Below, piece by piece: positions 34,349-43,735 of a DNA stretch of 64,000 nt; position 1 is the stretch's first letter; the number at the start of each line of letters is the position of its first letter. Source of the DNA: Sphingomonas sp. (lineage in GTDB: Bacteria > Pseudomonadota > Alphaproteobacteria > Sphingomonadales > Sphingomonadaceae); assembly GCF_025362505.1 (NCBI RefSeq), contig NZ_JANYGG010000138.1:17200-81199 (forward strand), in the 5' to 3' direction. A model generated the notes under the pieces. It was given only the letters and a program-made list of their open reading frames with translations. It had not been told where the DNA came from and did no database searches. The position numbers were made by a program, and so were the translations under genes.

Positions 34349-35512
34349 TCAGAGCATCAGCGCGCGGTGGCACCCGATCGCGTGGAACACTCGCTCGACA
34401 TCGCCCTCCTCGTTGTAGAAGTGCGGCGAGAGGCGGACATTGCCGTCACGCGAGGAGGTAACGATGTTCGCCTCGTGCAGCGCAGCCACCATTGCCGGAG
34501 CATCGTGCGAGCGCAGGGCGACCATCGCCCCGCGCCGCGTCGGCTCATCGGGCGTCGCCATCGGGATTCCGGCGGCGTGAGCGTGGTTGGCGATCGAGGC
34601 CGTTAGGCCGGCAATCCGTTCGCCAATCGCGGCAAGCCCGATCTCCTCGACGATTGCAAGGCCGGCGCGGGCGGCATAGACATTGGGGATCGGCGGGGTT
34701 CCGCCCTCGAATCGCCGCGCGCTGGCAGCAGGATGATGCGCGCGGGCATCCATTGCGCCGATGTCCTCCTGCGCGAACCAGCCGGTGGCGGTCGGCTGGA
34801 GCGCTGCAGTGGTGGCGCTGCGCGCGTAGAGAAAGGCGACGCCGGCCGAGGAGAGGAGATATTTGAGCGTCCCGCCGACGTAAAAATCGCAGTCCAGGGT
34901 AGTCATGTCGATTGGCATGGTACCGATAGCCTGGAACCCGTCGATCAGAACATGAGCGCCCTTCGCCCGGGCAAGCTGCGCGATCGCGGCGACGTCGAGC
35001 TTCTCGCCGTTGCGGTAACAGACGTGGGTCACGGCGACGATCCGCGTGCGTTCGTCGATGACGTCCGCGAGCCGCTCGAGCAAGCTGGTGTTGCCGTTGG
35101 CGACGACCCGTTCAACCGTCGCTCCGCGCGCTTCCTGCGCATACCAGATTTGCGCGTTGGTCGGAAACTCGAGGTCGGTGATGACGACCTTGTCGCGGTC
35201 CTGGTCGAAGGTCATCGCCGAGGCGACGGCGTTGATCCCGGCCGAGGCCGAACCGGTCACGGCAATTTCATCGGCGGTGCATCCGAGCAGTCGCGCGACA
35301 TCGCCGCGCAGGGCTTCATAGCGACCGATCCATGCGTCCCAATGGCTACCATGGGCGTGGCGATCGGCGAGATATTCAAGATAGGCGGCCTCGACCGAGT
35401 CCGACAGCAAGCCATAGGAACAGCTGTTCATGAAGCATTGACGGCGAAGCAGCGGGAAGCGCGCGCGCAGGGCGTTCCAGTCGGGGGCGATGGCAACGGT
35501 TGAGTCGGTCAT
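34349..35512 (-). CDS. PLP-dependent class V aminotransferase-fold enzyme
   Basis: A 387-residue fold-type I PLP enzyme in the group of cysteine desulfurases, isopenicillin epimerases and kynureninases. TGSASAGINAVASAM binds the PLP phosphate, VTHVCYRNGEKLD and DGFQAIG hold the Asp pairing with the PLP nitrogen, and GGTLKYLLSSAGVAFLY carries the Schiff-base Lys. The ATG at 35512 follows AGGAACC. A paralogue lies at 47696 (same DLEFPTNAQIW block). Reaction not readable; beta-cleavage of a kynurenine-like amino acid is one option. Confidence 0.75.
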   Translation of the reverse strand: MTDSTVAIAPDWNALRARFPLLRRQCFMNSCSYGLLSDSVEAAYLEYLADRHAHGSHWDAWIGRYEALRGDVARLLGCTADEIAVTGSASAGINAVASAMTFDQDRDKVVITDLEFPTNAQIWYAQEARGATVERVVANGNTSLLERLADVIDERTRIVAVTHVCYRNGEKLDVAAIAQLARAKGAHVLIDGFQAIGTMPIDMTTLDCDFYVGGTLKYLLSSAGVAFLYARSATTAALQPTATGWFAQEDIGAMDARAHHPAASARRFEGGTPPIPNVYAARAGLAIVEEIGLAAIGERIAGLTASIANHAHAAGIPMATPDEPTRRGAMVALRSHDAPAMVAALHEANIVTSSRDGNVRLSPHFYNEEGDVERVFHAIGCHRALML

Positions 35513-35556
35513 GGTTCCTGCCTTGCATTGAGAATAGAGCATTGAACTACGTCGGA

Positions 35557-35568
35557 ATTCACGTGAAT
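35557..35568. promoter_or_regulatory. palindrome ATTCACGTGAAT, candidate operator
   Basis: A perfect 12-bp palindrome between the class V gene and the TonB receptor gene. A close relative, GAATTACGTGAATT, stands in the divergent control region at 43736, and a partial TTCACGAATAT at 35600. Shared sites in two regions of the same island suggest one regulator, perhaps the MarR protein at 43784. This 262-bp intergenic stretch is otherwise without genes. Confidence 0.5.
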
Positions 35569-35774
35569 ATGTGATCTAAAAGCAACAGGCCGTCGCAGTT
35601 TCACGAATATAGCAGTCGTCCGCGTTCCCGCTAGATGTTTTAGGTTGAAAATAAATTTCATCCAGTCATGTTTTGCCATGACGATCGTCGGCACTGGCCT
35701 GCGATCGTTCAACGGCCGACGGCATGGCGTCATGCTTGTCGGGGGATCGAGCCAATGTTCGACAAGGGGGACTT

Positions 35775-38132
35775 ATGACCGACCTGCGCAAGGGACTATT
35801 CGCAACGACCGCAGGGCTGGTGCTCGCGGCACTTACCCAGCCGGCGCTGGCTCAGCCCGCGTCGGGTCCCGAAGTCCCGGCACCCGCCCGCCCGGCGCCG
35901 GGCGACCAAGCGACCGGTGCCCCGGTCACCTCGACCTCCAAGCCCGACGAGAATTCAATTCCCGACATCATCGTCACGGCAACCAAGCGTGGCGACGAGG
36001 CGTTGCGCAACGTGCCGATCGCGATCCAGGCGTTGACCGGCGACACGCTCGCCAAGGCCGGCATTACTCAGTTTAGCGAATATGCCGGGCGCGTGCCGAG
36101 CCTGTCGTTCCAGGACCTCGGGCCTGGCGACAAGAAATATGTCATCCGCGGTGTTAACTCGACCGGCGCTGCGACCGTCGGCGCCTATTACGACGAAGCG
36201 GTGATCAGCGCCGATAATCGCAACGACGGCGGCGGTCGCAACGTCGATCTCAAGCTGTACGACATCGCCCGCATTGAAGTCCTCAAGGGGCCGCAGGGAA
36301 CACTTTATGGCGCCTCGTCGGAATCGGGCACGATCCGCATCATCACCAACAAGCCCAACAGCCGCGAGTTCAGCGGCTATCTCGCCGGCGAACTGTCGCA
36401 GACCCGCAAGGGCGGCACCAACTATAACCTCAACGGCATGGTCAACCTGCCGCTGGCAACCGACAAGCTGGCGCTGCGGCTGGTCGGCTGGCGAGTCGAC
36501 GACAGCGGTTATATTGACCAGATCCGCCTCCCCGCAGGGCGCAGGAACGACGTCAACAATGACGACACCTGGGGCGGCCGCGCGAGCCTGCGCTTCACGC
36601 CGACCAACCAATTGTCGGTTACTGCTTCGGCGACGTACCAGAAGACCCATTCCAACGGCTCGTCGCGCTACACGCCCGCTGGGACCCAGAGCTTTTCGAC
36701 CGTCGGCTATCCGCCGGTGGCGGGTGGCGACCTGCTCAACACCGACCTGTCGCGCAGTCCGCTCGACGACAAGGTCAAGATCTTCAGTCTGACCGGCGAA
36801 TATAATTTCGATCACGGCAGCATCGTCGCGACAACCAACTATTTCGACCGCAGCTTCCTTTTCAATTTCGACAGCTCGCCGATTCTGTTTTATTTTGGCG
36901 TGCCGATCTCAGGCATCACCATCCAACCGCAGTCGCGCAAGATCTGGTCGAACGAGCTGCGCTATGCGTCCAAGTTCGACGGCCCGCTGAACTTCGTGGT
37001 CGGCGGCTTCTACAGCAAGGAAAAATCGAACTTCGACGTTCAGGTTGTCAAGATCAACGCGTTCGGCGACCCCGCTGGACCGTTTAGTGGCCTCAACGCC
37101 GACGACGCTCTGTCGAACCCCAACGGCAACACTTTCTTTGGCCGCTACGACAACAACCGCCTCAACCAGTATGCCGCGTTCGGCGAGGCGACCTTTGCCT
37201 TTACCCCGACCGTCAAGGCGACCATCGGCGCTCGCTATTTCCACTCGAAGCTCAGTTCGGTTCAGGAGACAACTCACCCGTTCGGCGGTTTTGGGCCCAA
37301 CCCGCCTGGGGTGCTGCGCAATGAGGCAAGCGACCATAAGACGACCTTCAAGGGGAACGTTAGCTGGAAGCCGAGTGAGCAGATATTGCTCTATGTGACC
37401 GCCGCGCAGGGTTTTCGTACTGGCGGTCTGAATCAGGCCGACTTGCCCTTCTCGTCGTTCATCCCACGCAGCTACGGCTCGGATTCGCTGTGGAATTACG
37501 AAGTCGGGACCAAGCTGACGCTGCTCGGCGGCAAGCTGCGGCTTGACGCTGCGGCATATCGCATTGACTGGTCGAACATCCAGGTCGGCGCGGTCGATGC
37601 CACCGGCGCCTTCCCCTTTACAACTAATGCCGGGACCGCGAAGGTCGACGGCGTCGAGGCCGACCTGAACGCGCTGCTGGCGCGCGGCGTGACGCTGGAA
37701 GTGGGCGGTTCATACCAGAACGCCCGGCTCACCTCGGACCAGCCAGGAGCGACGCCACGACCGATCACCCTTGGCTTAAGCGGCGACCGGCTGCCCAACG
37801 TGCCGCGCTTCAACAGCAGCGTGAACCTCGACGTCGACCGGCCGATTAGCGAGCGCTGGAACTACCAGCTCCACGGCGATGTCACCTATCGCGGAAGTTC
37901 CGACACCAAGCTGCGCCGCAGCATCGACCCGAACAATGTCCATCTGGCGAGCTATAGCTTGGTCAACCTGCGCGCGGGCGTCAGCGACCGGGTGTGGACC
38001 GTCACCGCGTTCGTCCGTAACCTGTTCGACAAACGGGCGCAGGTCGATGCCATCTTCTCGTCGCAGGACCCGCTCGCCTATATCACTGTCCGACCGCGGA
38101 CGATTGGTATCGGCGCCGCTCGCAAATTCTGA
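35775..38132 (+). CDS. TonB-dependent outer-membrane receptor
   Basis: A 785-residue receptor. A signal peptide ends near ALAQ (residue 27); a Pro-rich linker and a TonB box region (PDIIVTATKRG, about residue 65) precede the plug, and a 22-strand barrel follows. The end YITVRPRTIGIGAARKF finishes with the outer-membrane Phe. Receptors of this kind in sphingomonads often take up aromatic or plant-derived compounds. ATG 35775 is preceded by GGGGGAC. It is followed after 10 bp by the CDGSH-cupin gene, probably one operon. Confidence 0.9.
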   Translation: MTDLRKGLFATTAGLVLAALTQPALAQPASGPEVPAPARPAPGDQATGAPVTSTSKPDENSIPDIIVTATKRGDEALRNVPIAIQALTGDTLAKAGITQFSEYAGRVPSLSFQDLGPGDKKYVIRGVNSTGAATVGAYYDEAVISADNRNDGGGRNVDLKLYDIARIEVLKGPQGTLYGASSESGTIRIITNKPNSREFSGYLAGELSQTRKGGTNYNLNGMVNLPLATDKLALRLVGWRVDDSGYIDQIRLPAGRRNDVNNDDTWGGRASLRFTPTNQLSVTASATYQKTHSNGSSRYTPAGTQSFSTVGYPPVAGGDLLNTDLSRSPLDDKVKIFSLTGEYNFDHGSIVATTNYFDRSFLFNFDSSPILFYFGVPISGITIQPQSRKIWSNELRYASKFDGPLNFVVGGFYSKEKSNFDVQVVKINAFGDPAGPFSGLNADDALSNPNGNTFFGRYDNNRLNQYAAFGEATFAFTPTVKATIGARYFHSKLSSVQETTHPFGGFGPNPPGVLRNEASDHKTTFKGNVSWKPSEQILLYVTAAQGFRTGGLNQADLPFSSFIPRSYGSDSLWNYEVGTKLTLLGGKLRLDAAAYRIDWSNIQVGAVDATGAFPFTTNAGTAKVDGVEADLNALLARGVTLEVGGSYQNARLTSDQPGATPRPITLGLSGDRLPNVPRFNSSVNLDVDRPISERWNYQLHGDVTYRGSSDTKLRRSIDPNNVHLASYSLVNLRAGVSDRVWTVTAFVRNLFDKRAQVDAIFSSQDPLAYITVRPRTIGIGAARKF

Positions 38133-38142
38133 CGAGGACAAG

Positions 38143-39198
38143 ATGGACGAGCCCGCAGTTGCCGCCACCAAGCCATGCCTCGTCGCCCTCGTCGAGGGAC
38201 GGCGCTATTCGTGGTGCAGCTGCGGGCTGAGCAAGAACCAACCGTTCTGCGATAACTCGCACGTCGGCACCGGGTTCAAGCCGATCCTTTTCAAGGCGCA
38301 GGAGACCGACGAGGAATTGTTGTGCGCGTGTAAGCGCACCAAGTCGCCGCCTTATTGTGACGGATCGCATAACAGCCTGACTGCGAGCTACGGCGCGCCG
38401 ATGGACGAAATCGCCTCCGACGCGGCGATGGTCGAGCCGAGCGACCTCGGCAATGGCGCGAGTCGCGCCGCGCTCGATGCCAACTGTTTCGTCATCACCC
38501 CGCGTGGCGCCGCCGAAATCTATGCCGGCGGGCTCGCGCTGTATCAGGTGATTGGGCCGCGTGATGGGGCGAGGCGATTGAGCCAGTTCGCTGGATCGCT
38601 CGCCCAGGGCGCCGGGCCGATCGTCCGTTTCGCTGACGCCGATGCGGTAATTTACGTCATCTCGGGCAGCGGCACGATCGAGATTGGATCGCGGCACTTC
38701 GCGCTTCCGGCGGAGAGCGGCGCTTATGTTCGAAAGGGCGAAGCGTTTCGGATCCACGCCGACGATGCGATCGCGCTCAACATCACCGTCTGCCCACTGG
38801 GACCGCTTCCCGAAACACTCGACACGATGCCGCAGATCTTCGACGATGCCGTCGAGAAGAGGGTCGAACCGGTCGACGCTTCGGAGCGTTCGGCGATGGC
38901 TGATCGATATTATCAGGTACTCGTCGACGGTGAAAAGCAGGGCACCGAAGTGACCCAATTCATCGGCCACATCCCCTTCTCGCGTGCCGCCCACCACCGC
39001 CACCTTTACGAAGAAACGCTGACCGTGCTGTCGGGCCAAGGGGTGATGTGGACCGACACGACCAAGACGGTGATCCGACCGGGCGACACCATATTCCTAC
39101 CGCGCAAGCAGTCGCATTCGGTCGAATGCACGAGCGCCGAGGGGATGATGATCGTCGGGGTATTTTACCCGACGATGTCGCCCGCCATTAATTACTAG
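38143..39198 (+). CDS. CDGSH iron-sulfur / bicupin fusion protein
   Basis: A 351-residue protein with an unusual architecture. Residues 20-80 hold two CDGSH-type [2Fe-2S] motifs, CSCGLSKNQPFCDNSH and CACKRTKSPPYCDGSH, each with the 3-Cys 1-His ligand set. Two cupin domains follow. The first (about 120-225) lacks metal histidines; the second (about 245-345) has HHRHLYEE and a later SHSVEC, a 3-His/1-Glu iron or manganese site. The ATG at 38143 follows GAGGACAAG. Position behind a TonB receptor suggests a role on the imported compound; an oxygenase with a built-in electron relay is a hypothesis only. Confidence 0.8.
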   Translation: MDEPAVAATKPCLVALVEGRRYSWCSCGLSKNQPFCDNSHVGTGFKPILFKAQETDEELLCACKRTKSPPYCDGSHNSLTASYGAPMDEIASDAAMVEPSDLGNGASRAALDANCFVITPRGAAEIYAGGLALYQVIGPRDGARRLSQFAGSLAQGAGPIVRFADADAVIYVISGSGTIEIGSRHFALPAESGAYVRKGEAFRIHADDAIALNITVCPLGPLPETLDTMPQIFDDAVEKRVEPVDASERSAMADRYYQVLVDGEKQGTEVTQFIGHIPFSRAAHHRHLYEETLTVLSGQGVMWTDTTKTVIRPGDTIFLPRKQSHSVECTSAEGMMIVGVFYPTMSPAINY

Positions 39199-39199
39199 T

Positions 39200-39255
39200 G
39201 CCTGATCGTTTGAGGTGGAAGCGCTTCGCGCTTCCGGCGAGAGCGTAAATCAGGC
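39200..39255. repeat. nested inverted repeats between convergent genes
   Basis: Outer arms GCCTGAT (39200-39206) and ATCAGGC (39249-39255) enclose a hairpin GGAAGCGC-TTC-GCGCTTCC (39217-39235). The element fills the gap between the CDGSH-cupin gene and iorB and is followed by TCTAATTAT. It could end transcription from either side, or be a copy of a dispersed sphingomonad repeat. Confidence 0.6.
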
Positions 39256-39277
39256 TCTAATTATCTATCAGTCCTGA

Positions 39278-40786
39278 TCAGGCTGCACGCGGCACCGCGG
39301 CCTGGCCAAGATCGGCGATGGCGCGGGTTAGTGCACGGCCCTCGTCGTCCTTGAGCGCGGCCTCGCGCAGGGTCTGCACGAGCGCCGCCGAACCGGGCCG
39401 TTCAACAAGTTGGGGCAGGCTGCGCATGATCATTGCGAAGTTATGGAGTCCGCGCGCGTGGGTGTCGCCATAGCCTTTGACCAGCCGCTGGCAGCGGATG
39501 ATCTCAACCGCCAGCTGATGATCCGTCCGGCACGCGTTCAGGGCCGAGGTGAGCCACCCGATGATACGATCCTGTTCAAGCCGGTAGCGAAGCGTTCCAC
39601 GACGCCAGCGGCGCAGCCGGGCAATGCCGTGGAGCAGGAGAAATCCACTAATGCGCGAGGTGGTGATAGTCCGGTCGCGTTCGAGCAGCGGCGCGATCAG
39701 ACGCCGGCTGCGATCCGAGGCAAGTAACCGTTCGCCGACCCGCCACGGCAGCGTGTCGCATAGTTCCTCAAAACGAGGGTGCATATATTCGGTGACGTCG
39801 ACGATGTGTTCGGGTTGCCCGCGGGCCTCGACCAACACGCGCGCCAGGCGGCTGCCGCGGGTCTTGAGGTCGGCAACGCGGATGACGTCTTCATAGGACA
39901 TCCACAAGGCCAGGTAGCGGGCGGCTTCGCGGGTCAGGGTCCAGTCAGGATCGGGCGACAGCTGGCGCTCGGCATCAGCGACGGCCGACAGTCGGTCGAG
40001 ATAAAGCGAGGCATAGGCGGCATCCTGGTAATCAGCGAGCCGCTCGATGCCGATCGTCGCGGTCGGCCAGGCCGCCTCTGGCAGGCGCTGGGCAAGGATG
40101 GTGCGCAGGTGCGAAAGCCCGGTCAGCACTACCGGCGGCGGTGCCGCATCCTCCCGCTCGACCGGGGCAAGCGCTCGGTCGAAGGCGGCGGCGAAGGTTC
40201 GCAAGCTTGAATTGACCCCAACCCCGCCGGCGCGAATGGCATCCTCGAACGCCGCGCGCGGAAATGGCAGCGCGCCCGATCCGGCGAGGGCACCGAACAG
40301 CGCCGCGCTGATCACGCTGCCATCACGCTCGGCGAGCGCCTGATAGTCGGCGAGGACCAGCCGCCGCGCCGCCATCCGGCAAGCGTCGAGAATCCTCACC
40401 GGACTGGTGATGCCGTCGCCCATTGCCGATTTCTCGGCGATGGCGAAGATGCGGTGGCTCGACGCGATCAACGTGGTCCGGTCGGGCGTCACGAGGCCAC
40501 GGGCGATCGCCCGACCGGCTTCCATCAGTTCGGCGGCGACGACGATGTCGACATCGCCCGGGACCGGCATCAGTGCCTGGACCGGCAAGCGGCCGGCGGC
40601 GTCGGGCGGGCAGAATTCTAGATAATAGACGGTCGCCCCGGTGCGCTGGGCAACCCCCGGAACTGAGGTCGCCTGAACGAGCCAACCGCAGGAATCGGCG
40701 GTGGCGACGAGCCAGTCGGCGAGCACGCCTCCTCCCTGCCCGCCGAGCGCGTTGATCGACAGGCGGATCGGCGACGCCTCGCTCAT
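39278..40786 (-). CDS. iorB: indolepyruvate-type 2-oxoacid:acceptor oxidoreductase, beta subunit
   Basis: The 502-residue partner of IorA. The N-terminal gamma-type domain (about residues 1-200; INALGGQGGGVLADWLV and VPGVAQRTGATVYYLEF) accepts the acyl group/CoA, as in pyruvate:ferredoxin oxidoreductases. The long C-terminal half, with DYQDAAYASLYLDRL and WMSYEDVIRVADLKTR, matches the extension (DUF6537-like) of proteobacterial long-form beta subunits. The ATG at 40786 forms an ATGA overlap with the iorA stop, so the subunits are coupled. The usual substrate call is aryl pyruvate; an aryl glyoxylate is argued in the findings. Confidence 0.88.
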   Translation of the reverse strand: MSEASPIRLSINALGGQGGGVLADWLVATADSCGWLVQATSVPGVAQRTGATVYYLEFCPPDAAGRLPVQALMPVPGDVDIVVAAELMEAGRAIARGLVTPDRTTLIASSHRIFAIAEKSAMGDGITSPVRILDACRMAARRLVLADYQALAERDGSVISAALFGALAGSGALPFPRAAFEDAIRAGGVGVNSSLRTFAAAFDRALAPVEREDAAPPPVVLTGLSHLRTILAQRLPEAAWPTATIGIERLADYQDAAYASLYLDRLSAVADAERQLSPDPDWTLTREAARYLALWMSYEDVIRVADLKTRGSRLARVLVEARGQPEHIVDVTEYMHPRFEELCDTLPWRVGERLLASDRSRRLIAPLLERDRTITTSRISGFLLLHGIARLRRWRRGTLRYRLEQDRIIGWLTSALNACRTDHQLAVEIIRCQRLVKGYGDTHARGLHNFAMIMRSLPQLVERPGSAALVQTLREAALKDDEGRALTRAIADLGQAAVPRAA

Positions 40787-42906
40787 GCCATCCTCGCCTG
40801 CCGACGCCGCTCGCTGCCAGTCTGGAGCCAGCTGATGAGCCTCGCTGAAGTGCGGTGGCGAAGCCGGTCGAACCGCGAGGGATTGTGGACGATGTCGGCG
40901 CGGAAGAAGCTCGGGCAGAGCACCGCGGCGTGCGCGATCTCCCCGCACACGCCGCATCCAACGCAATCATTGTTGACCGCTGCGACCGGGTCCTCGCGCA
41001 ATGGGTCGGGGTTGGGCTTGACGGTCAGCGACGGACAACCCGACAGTCGGATGCAGCTATGGTCGCCCGTGCACAAATCCTCGTCGACTCCGAAGCGCTG
41101 CTTGACCATCCGCTTGCCCTGCTTGACTGCCTTGGCGAATAACGGCTTTTCGCGGCGTTGGCGGTTGAGCATGCATTCCGACTGGGCGATGATCACCTTG
41201 GGCCCAAAATGCTTGGTCAGCATCGCTTCCTTGAGCGTGCCTTTCATCTTCTTGAGGTCGTAAGTACGGACGGTCCGCACCCAGTCGACCCCGACCCCGC
41301 GCACCGCCCGCTCGATCTCGTGGCCGGTGCTGCGGACAGTGTTCTCGGCCCGCGATGAAAGCAGGTCCTGCCCGCCGGTTGCGGCCGAATAATCATTGTC
41401 GACGATGACCAGCACATTGTCGTTCTTGTTGAACACCGCATTGCCGACGCCACTGGTCAGACCGTTGTGCCAGAACCCACCGTCGCCCATCACGCTGATT
41501 GTCCGCCGCGCCGAATCCTTGACGTTGAACGCCGACGCGCCGGCCCAGCCAAGGCCGTAGCCCATGGTCGTATTGCCGATGTTGAACGGCGGCAGGATCG
41601 AGAAAAGGTGGCAGCCGATGTCGCATGACACGTGGATCGGCCCGAGCTCCTGCTGCAGCAGTTTCATCGCGGTGAACACCGGCCGTTCGGGACAGCCGGT
41701 GCAGAAGCCCGCCGGGCGCTGGGGGACGTCGGCAATGGCGATCGACGCGGGCGGGCGCGAAGATGGCGGCACACGACCGATCGCGTGGCTAAGGAAATCG
41801 GCCAGAGCATCGCCGATCACCTGCCCGGTGTATTCTCCCGCGCGCGGGAAGGCATCCTTACCCGACAGCTTCGCCGCGACTCCGCGCTGGCGCAGGATGA
41901 AGGCGATCGCCTGCTCGATATATTCCGGCTGGCCTTCCTCGATCACCAGCACCGCGCGCTTGTCGTTGCAAAATGCGGCAATCTCGTCGTCGACCAGCGG
42001 ATAGGTCACGTTAAGCACGTGGATCGGGATCTGGGTTTCGCCATAGCGGTCGGCCAGTCCGGCAAGTTCCAGCGCACGGATAAGGCCGTTGTACATCCCG
42101 CCCTGAACGATGATGCCAAGGTCGGGATGCAGTGCGCCGGGAAAGGTCTCGTTGAGCCCATGCCTGACGATATAGTCGATCGCAGCGGGCCAGCGGGTGG
42201 CAATCTTCTCCTGCTCATGGGCGAAATTGGCGGGCGGCAGGACGATCCGGTTGGTATCACGAACCGGTGCATCCATCGCCTCCTTGAGCGACATCGCCGA
42301 GCGGCGGTTGTCCTTGGCCTCGAACCGGCCGTGGAGGTGGCAGGCCCGAATGCGCAGTTCGAGCATCACCGGCGTGTTCGACGCTTCGGACAGGGCGAAG
42401 CCATGCTCGACCATGTCGACGATCATCGGCAGATTGGGCCGCGGATCGAGCAGCCAGATTTGCGACTTCATCGCGAAGGCGTGGCTTCGCTCCTGCATGA
42501 TCGACGAGCCTTCGCCATAATCCTCGCCGACGATGATCAGCGCGCCACCGGTCACCCCGCCACTGGCGACATTGGCGAGCGCATCGGATGCGACATTGGT
42601 GCCGACGGTCGATTTCCACGTTACCGCGCCGCGCAGTGGATAGTTGACCGACGCCGCGAGCATTGCTGCGGCGGACGCTTCCGACGCCGACTGCTCGAAG
42701 TGGACGCCAAGTTCCATCAGCAGCGGGTTAGCGTCTGCGAAGACGTCCATCAGATGGCTGATTGGGGCCCCTTGATAACCGCCGACATAGGCCACGCCCG
42801 ACTGCAGCAAGGCTTTGGTGACAGCAAGGATCCCTTCACCGTGAAAGGTCTCGCCCGCACCAAGGCGAAGCGACTCGACCTCTTTCGCGAAGGAGCGCTC
42901 GGCCAT
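40783..42906 (-). CDS. iorA: indolepyruvate-type 2-oxoacid:acceptor oxidoreductase, alpha subunit
   Basis: A 707-residue TPP enzyme for oxidative decarboxylation of a 2-oxoacid to its acyl-CoA. The pyrimidine-binding domain is at the start (VGGYQGAPISHLMDVFAD), the CoA-side domain in the middle, and the TPP-binding GDGGFWHNGLTSGVGNAVFN at about residue 465. FCTGCPERP lies before it. The end holds ferredoxin-like clusters: CTGDHSCIRLSGC and CVGCGVCGEIAH. ATG 42906 lies just after the cyclase stop; a longer frame to 43050 would overlap the cyclase. Confidence 0.92.
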   Translation of the reverse strand: MAERSFAKEVESLRLGAGETFHGEGILAVTKALLQSGVAYVGGYQGAPISHLMDVFADANPLLMELGVHFEQSASEASAAAMLAASVNYPLRGAVTWKSTVGTNVASDALANVASGGVTGGALIIVGEDYGEGSSIMQERSHAFAMKSQIWLLDPRPNLPMIVDMVEHGFALSEASNTPVMLELRIRACHLHGRFEAKDNRRSAMSLKEAMDAPVRDTNRIVLPPANFAHEQEKIATRWPAAIDYIVRHGLNETFPGALHPDLGIIVQGGMYNGLIRALELAGLADRYGETQIPIHVLNVTYPLVDDEIAAFCNDKRAVLVIEEGQPEYIEQAIAFILRQRGVAAKLSGKDAFPRAGEYTGQVIGDALADFLSHAIGRVPPSSRPPASIAIADVPQRPAGFCTGCPERPVFTAMKLLQQELGPIHVSCDIGCHLFSILPPFNIGNTTMGYGLGWAGASAFNVKDSARRTISVMGDGGFWHNGLTSGVGNAVFNKNDNVLVIVDNDYSAATGGQDLLSSRAENTVRSTGHEIERAVRGVGVDWVRTVRTYDLKKMKGTLKEAMLTKHFGPKVIIAQSECMLNRQRREKPLFAKAVKQGKRMVKQRFGVDEDLCTGDHSCIRLSGCPSLTVKPNPDPLREDPVAAVNNDCVGCGVCGEIAHAAVLCPSFFRADIVHNPSRFDRLRHRTSARLISWLQTGSERRRQARMA

Positions 42907-42907
42907 G

Positions 42908-43696
42908 TCAGGCGGGGACCAGCGCCAGCACGCGCAGCGGACTGCCAGAGCCGCGTACGATTTTGAGCGGCGGGGCGATAACGATCGCGCCCGTCGGCGG
43001 AAGCTGGTCGAGATTGGTAAGGCTGGCCAGTCCGAACTTGTTAGCGCCATGCATCAGCGTGTGGCAGGGATAGGCAGGATCGAGAGCGAACGCCTGGCCG
43101 GCGTCGGTGCCCACTGTCTCGACCCCAACCCCGCGCACCTTGCGTTGTTCGGCGAGGAACGGGATGGTCGCCGGGTGCCAGCCGGGGGTGTGGGCACCGT
43201 CCTCGGCAAAATTGAGAAACTCCTTGGGGTCTGTGCGCTTCGACCAGTCGGTCCGGAACAGCACCCAAGCGCCCTCGGGGATCTGGCCGTGGCGCTTCTC
43301 CCACTGCTCGACATAATCGACGGTCACGAGGAAATCGGGATTCGCGGCTGCCTCGGCCGAGGCATCAATCACGCAGGCCGGACCGATGAAGCGCTCGACC
43401 GGGATCGTATCGGTCGCGTTGTTCTCGTGATCCTTGCCGGTGATGAAGTGAATCGGCGCATCGAAATGGGTCCCGGTATGCTCGCCGCACTTGAACCAGT
43501 TCCAGTACCAGGCAGGTCCGCGCTCGTCATATTCGGACAGGACCTCGATCTCGAACGGCGGGTTCTGGACGAATTCGGCGGGCAACTGGAGCACCGGCGT
43601 GGCGGGCTCGAGGGGCTGGGTGAGATCGACCACCTTGATCGCGCCGGAGACGAGCGCGAGCGCCAGTCCATTGAGTAGATCGCCGCCGTCGGTCAC
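42908..43696 (-). CDS. cyclase-family metal hydrolase, isatin-hydrolase/KynB-like
   Basis: A 262-residue cytosolic hydrolase. CGEHTGTHFDAPIHF is the intact metal motif HxGTHxDxPxH; WVLFRTDWSKRTDP, VETVGTDAGQAF and LMHGANKFGLASLTNLDQLPPTGA are close to what I recall of isatin hydrolases. KynB N-formylkynurenine formamidase is the alternative. It is first in the operon with iorA and iorB (a one-base gap to iorA), so its product should feed the oxidoreductase. The GTG start at 43696 has AGGAG eight bases upstream. Confidence 0.8.
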   Translation of the reverse strand: MTDGGDLLNGLALALVSGAIKVVDLTQPLEPATPVLQLPAEFVQNPPFEIEVLSEYDERGPAWYWNWFKCGEHTGTHFDAPIHFITGKDHENNATDTIPVERFIGPACVIDASAEAAANPDFLVTVDYVEQWEKRHGQIPEGAWVLFRTDWSKRTDPKEFLNFAEDGAHTPGWHPATIPFLAEQRKVRGVGVETVGTDAGQAFALDPAYPCHTLMHGANKFGLASLTNLDQLPPTGAIVIAPPLKIVRGSGSPLRVLALVPA

Positions 43697-43735
43697 ACGC
43701 CATTCTCCTTTAAATGATGTCTCGCCAAGCTGCCC

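Noticed and set aside
34349..35512. Calling the class V enzyme kynureninase
   Set aside because: The Lys region and size fit the wider class V group; nothing in the sequence is specific to kynureninase, and no tryptophan dioxygenase is in the window.
40783..42906. Taking IorA as proof of tryptophan to indoleacetyl-CoA metabolism
   Set aside because: No aromatic aminotransferase or indoleacetate genes are adjacent, and the hydrolase and monooxygenase neighbours point to another oxoacid.
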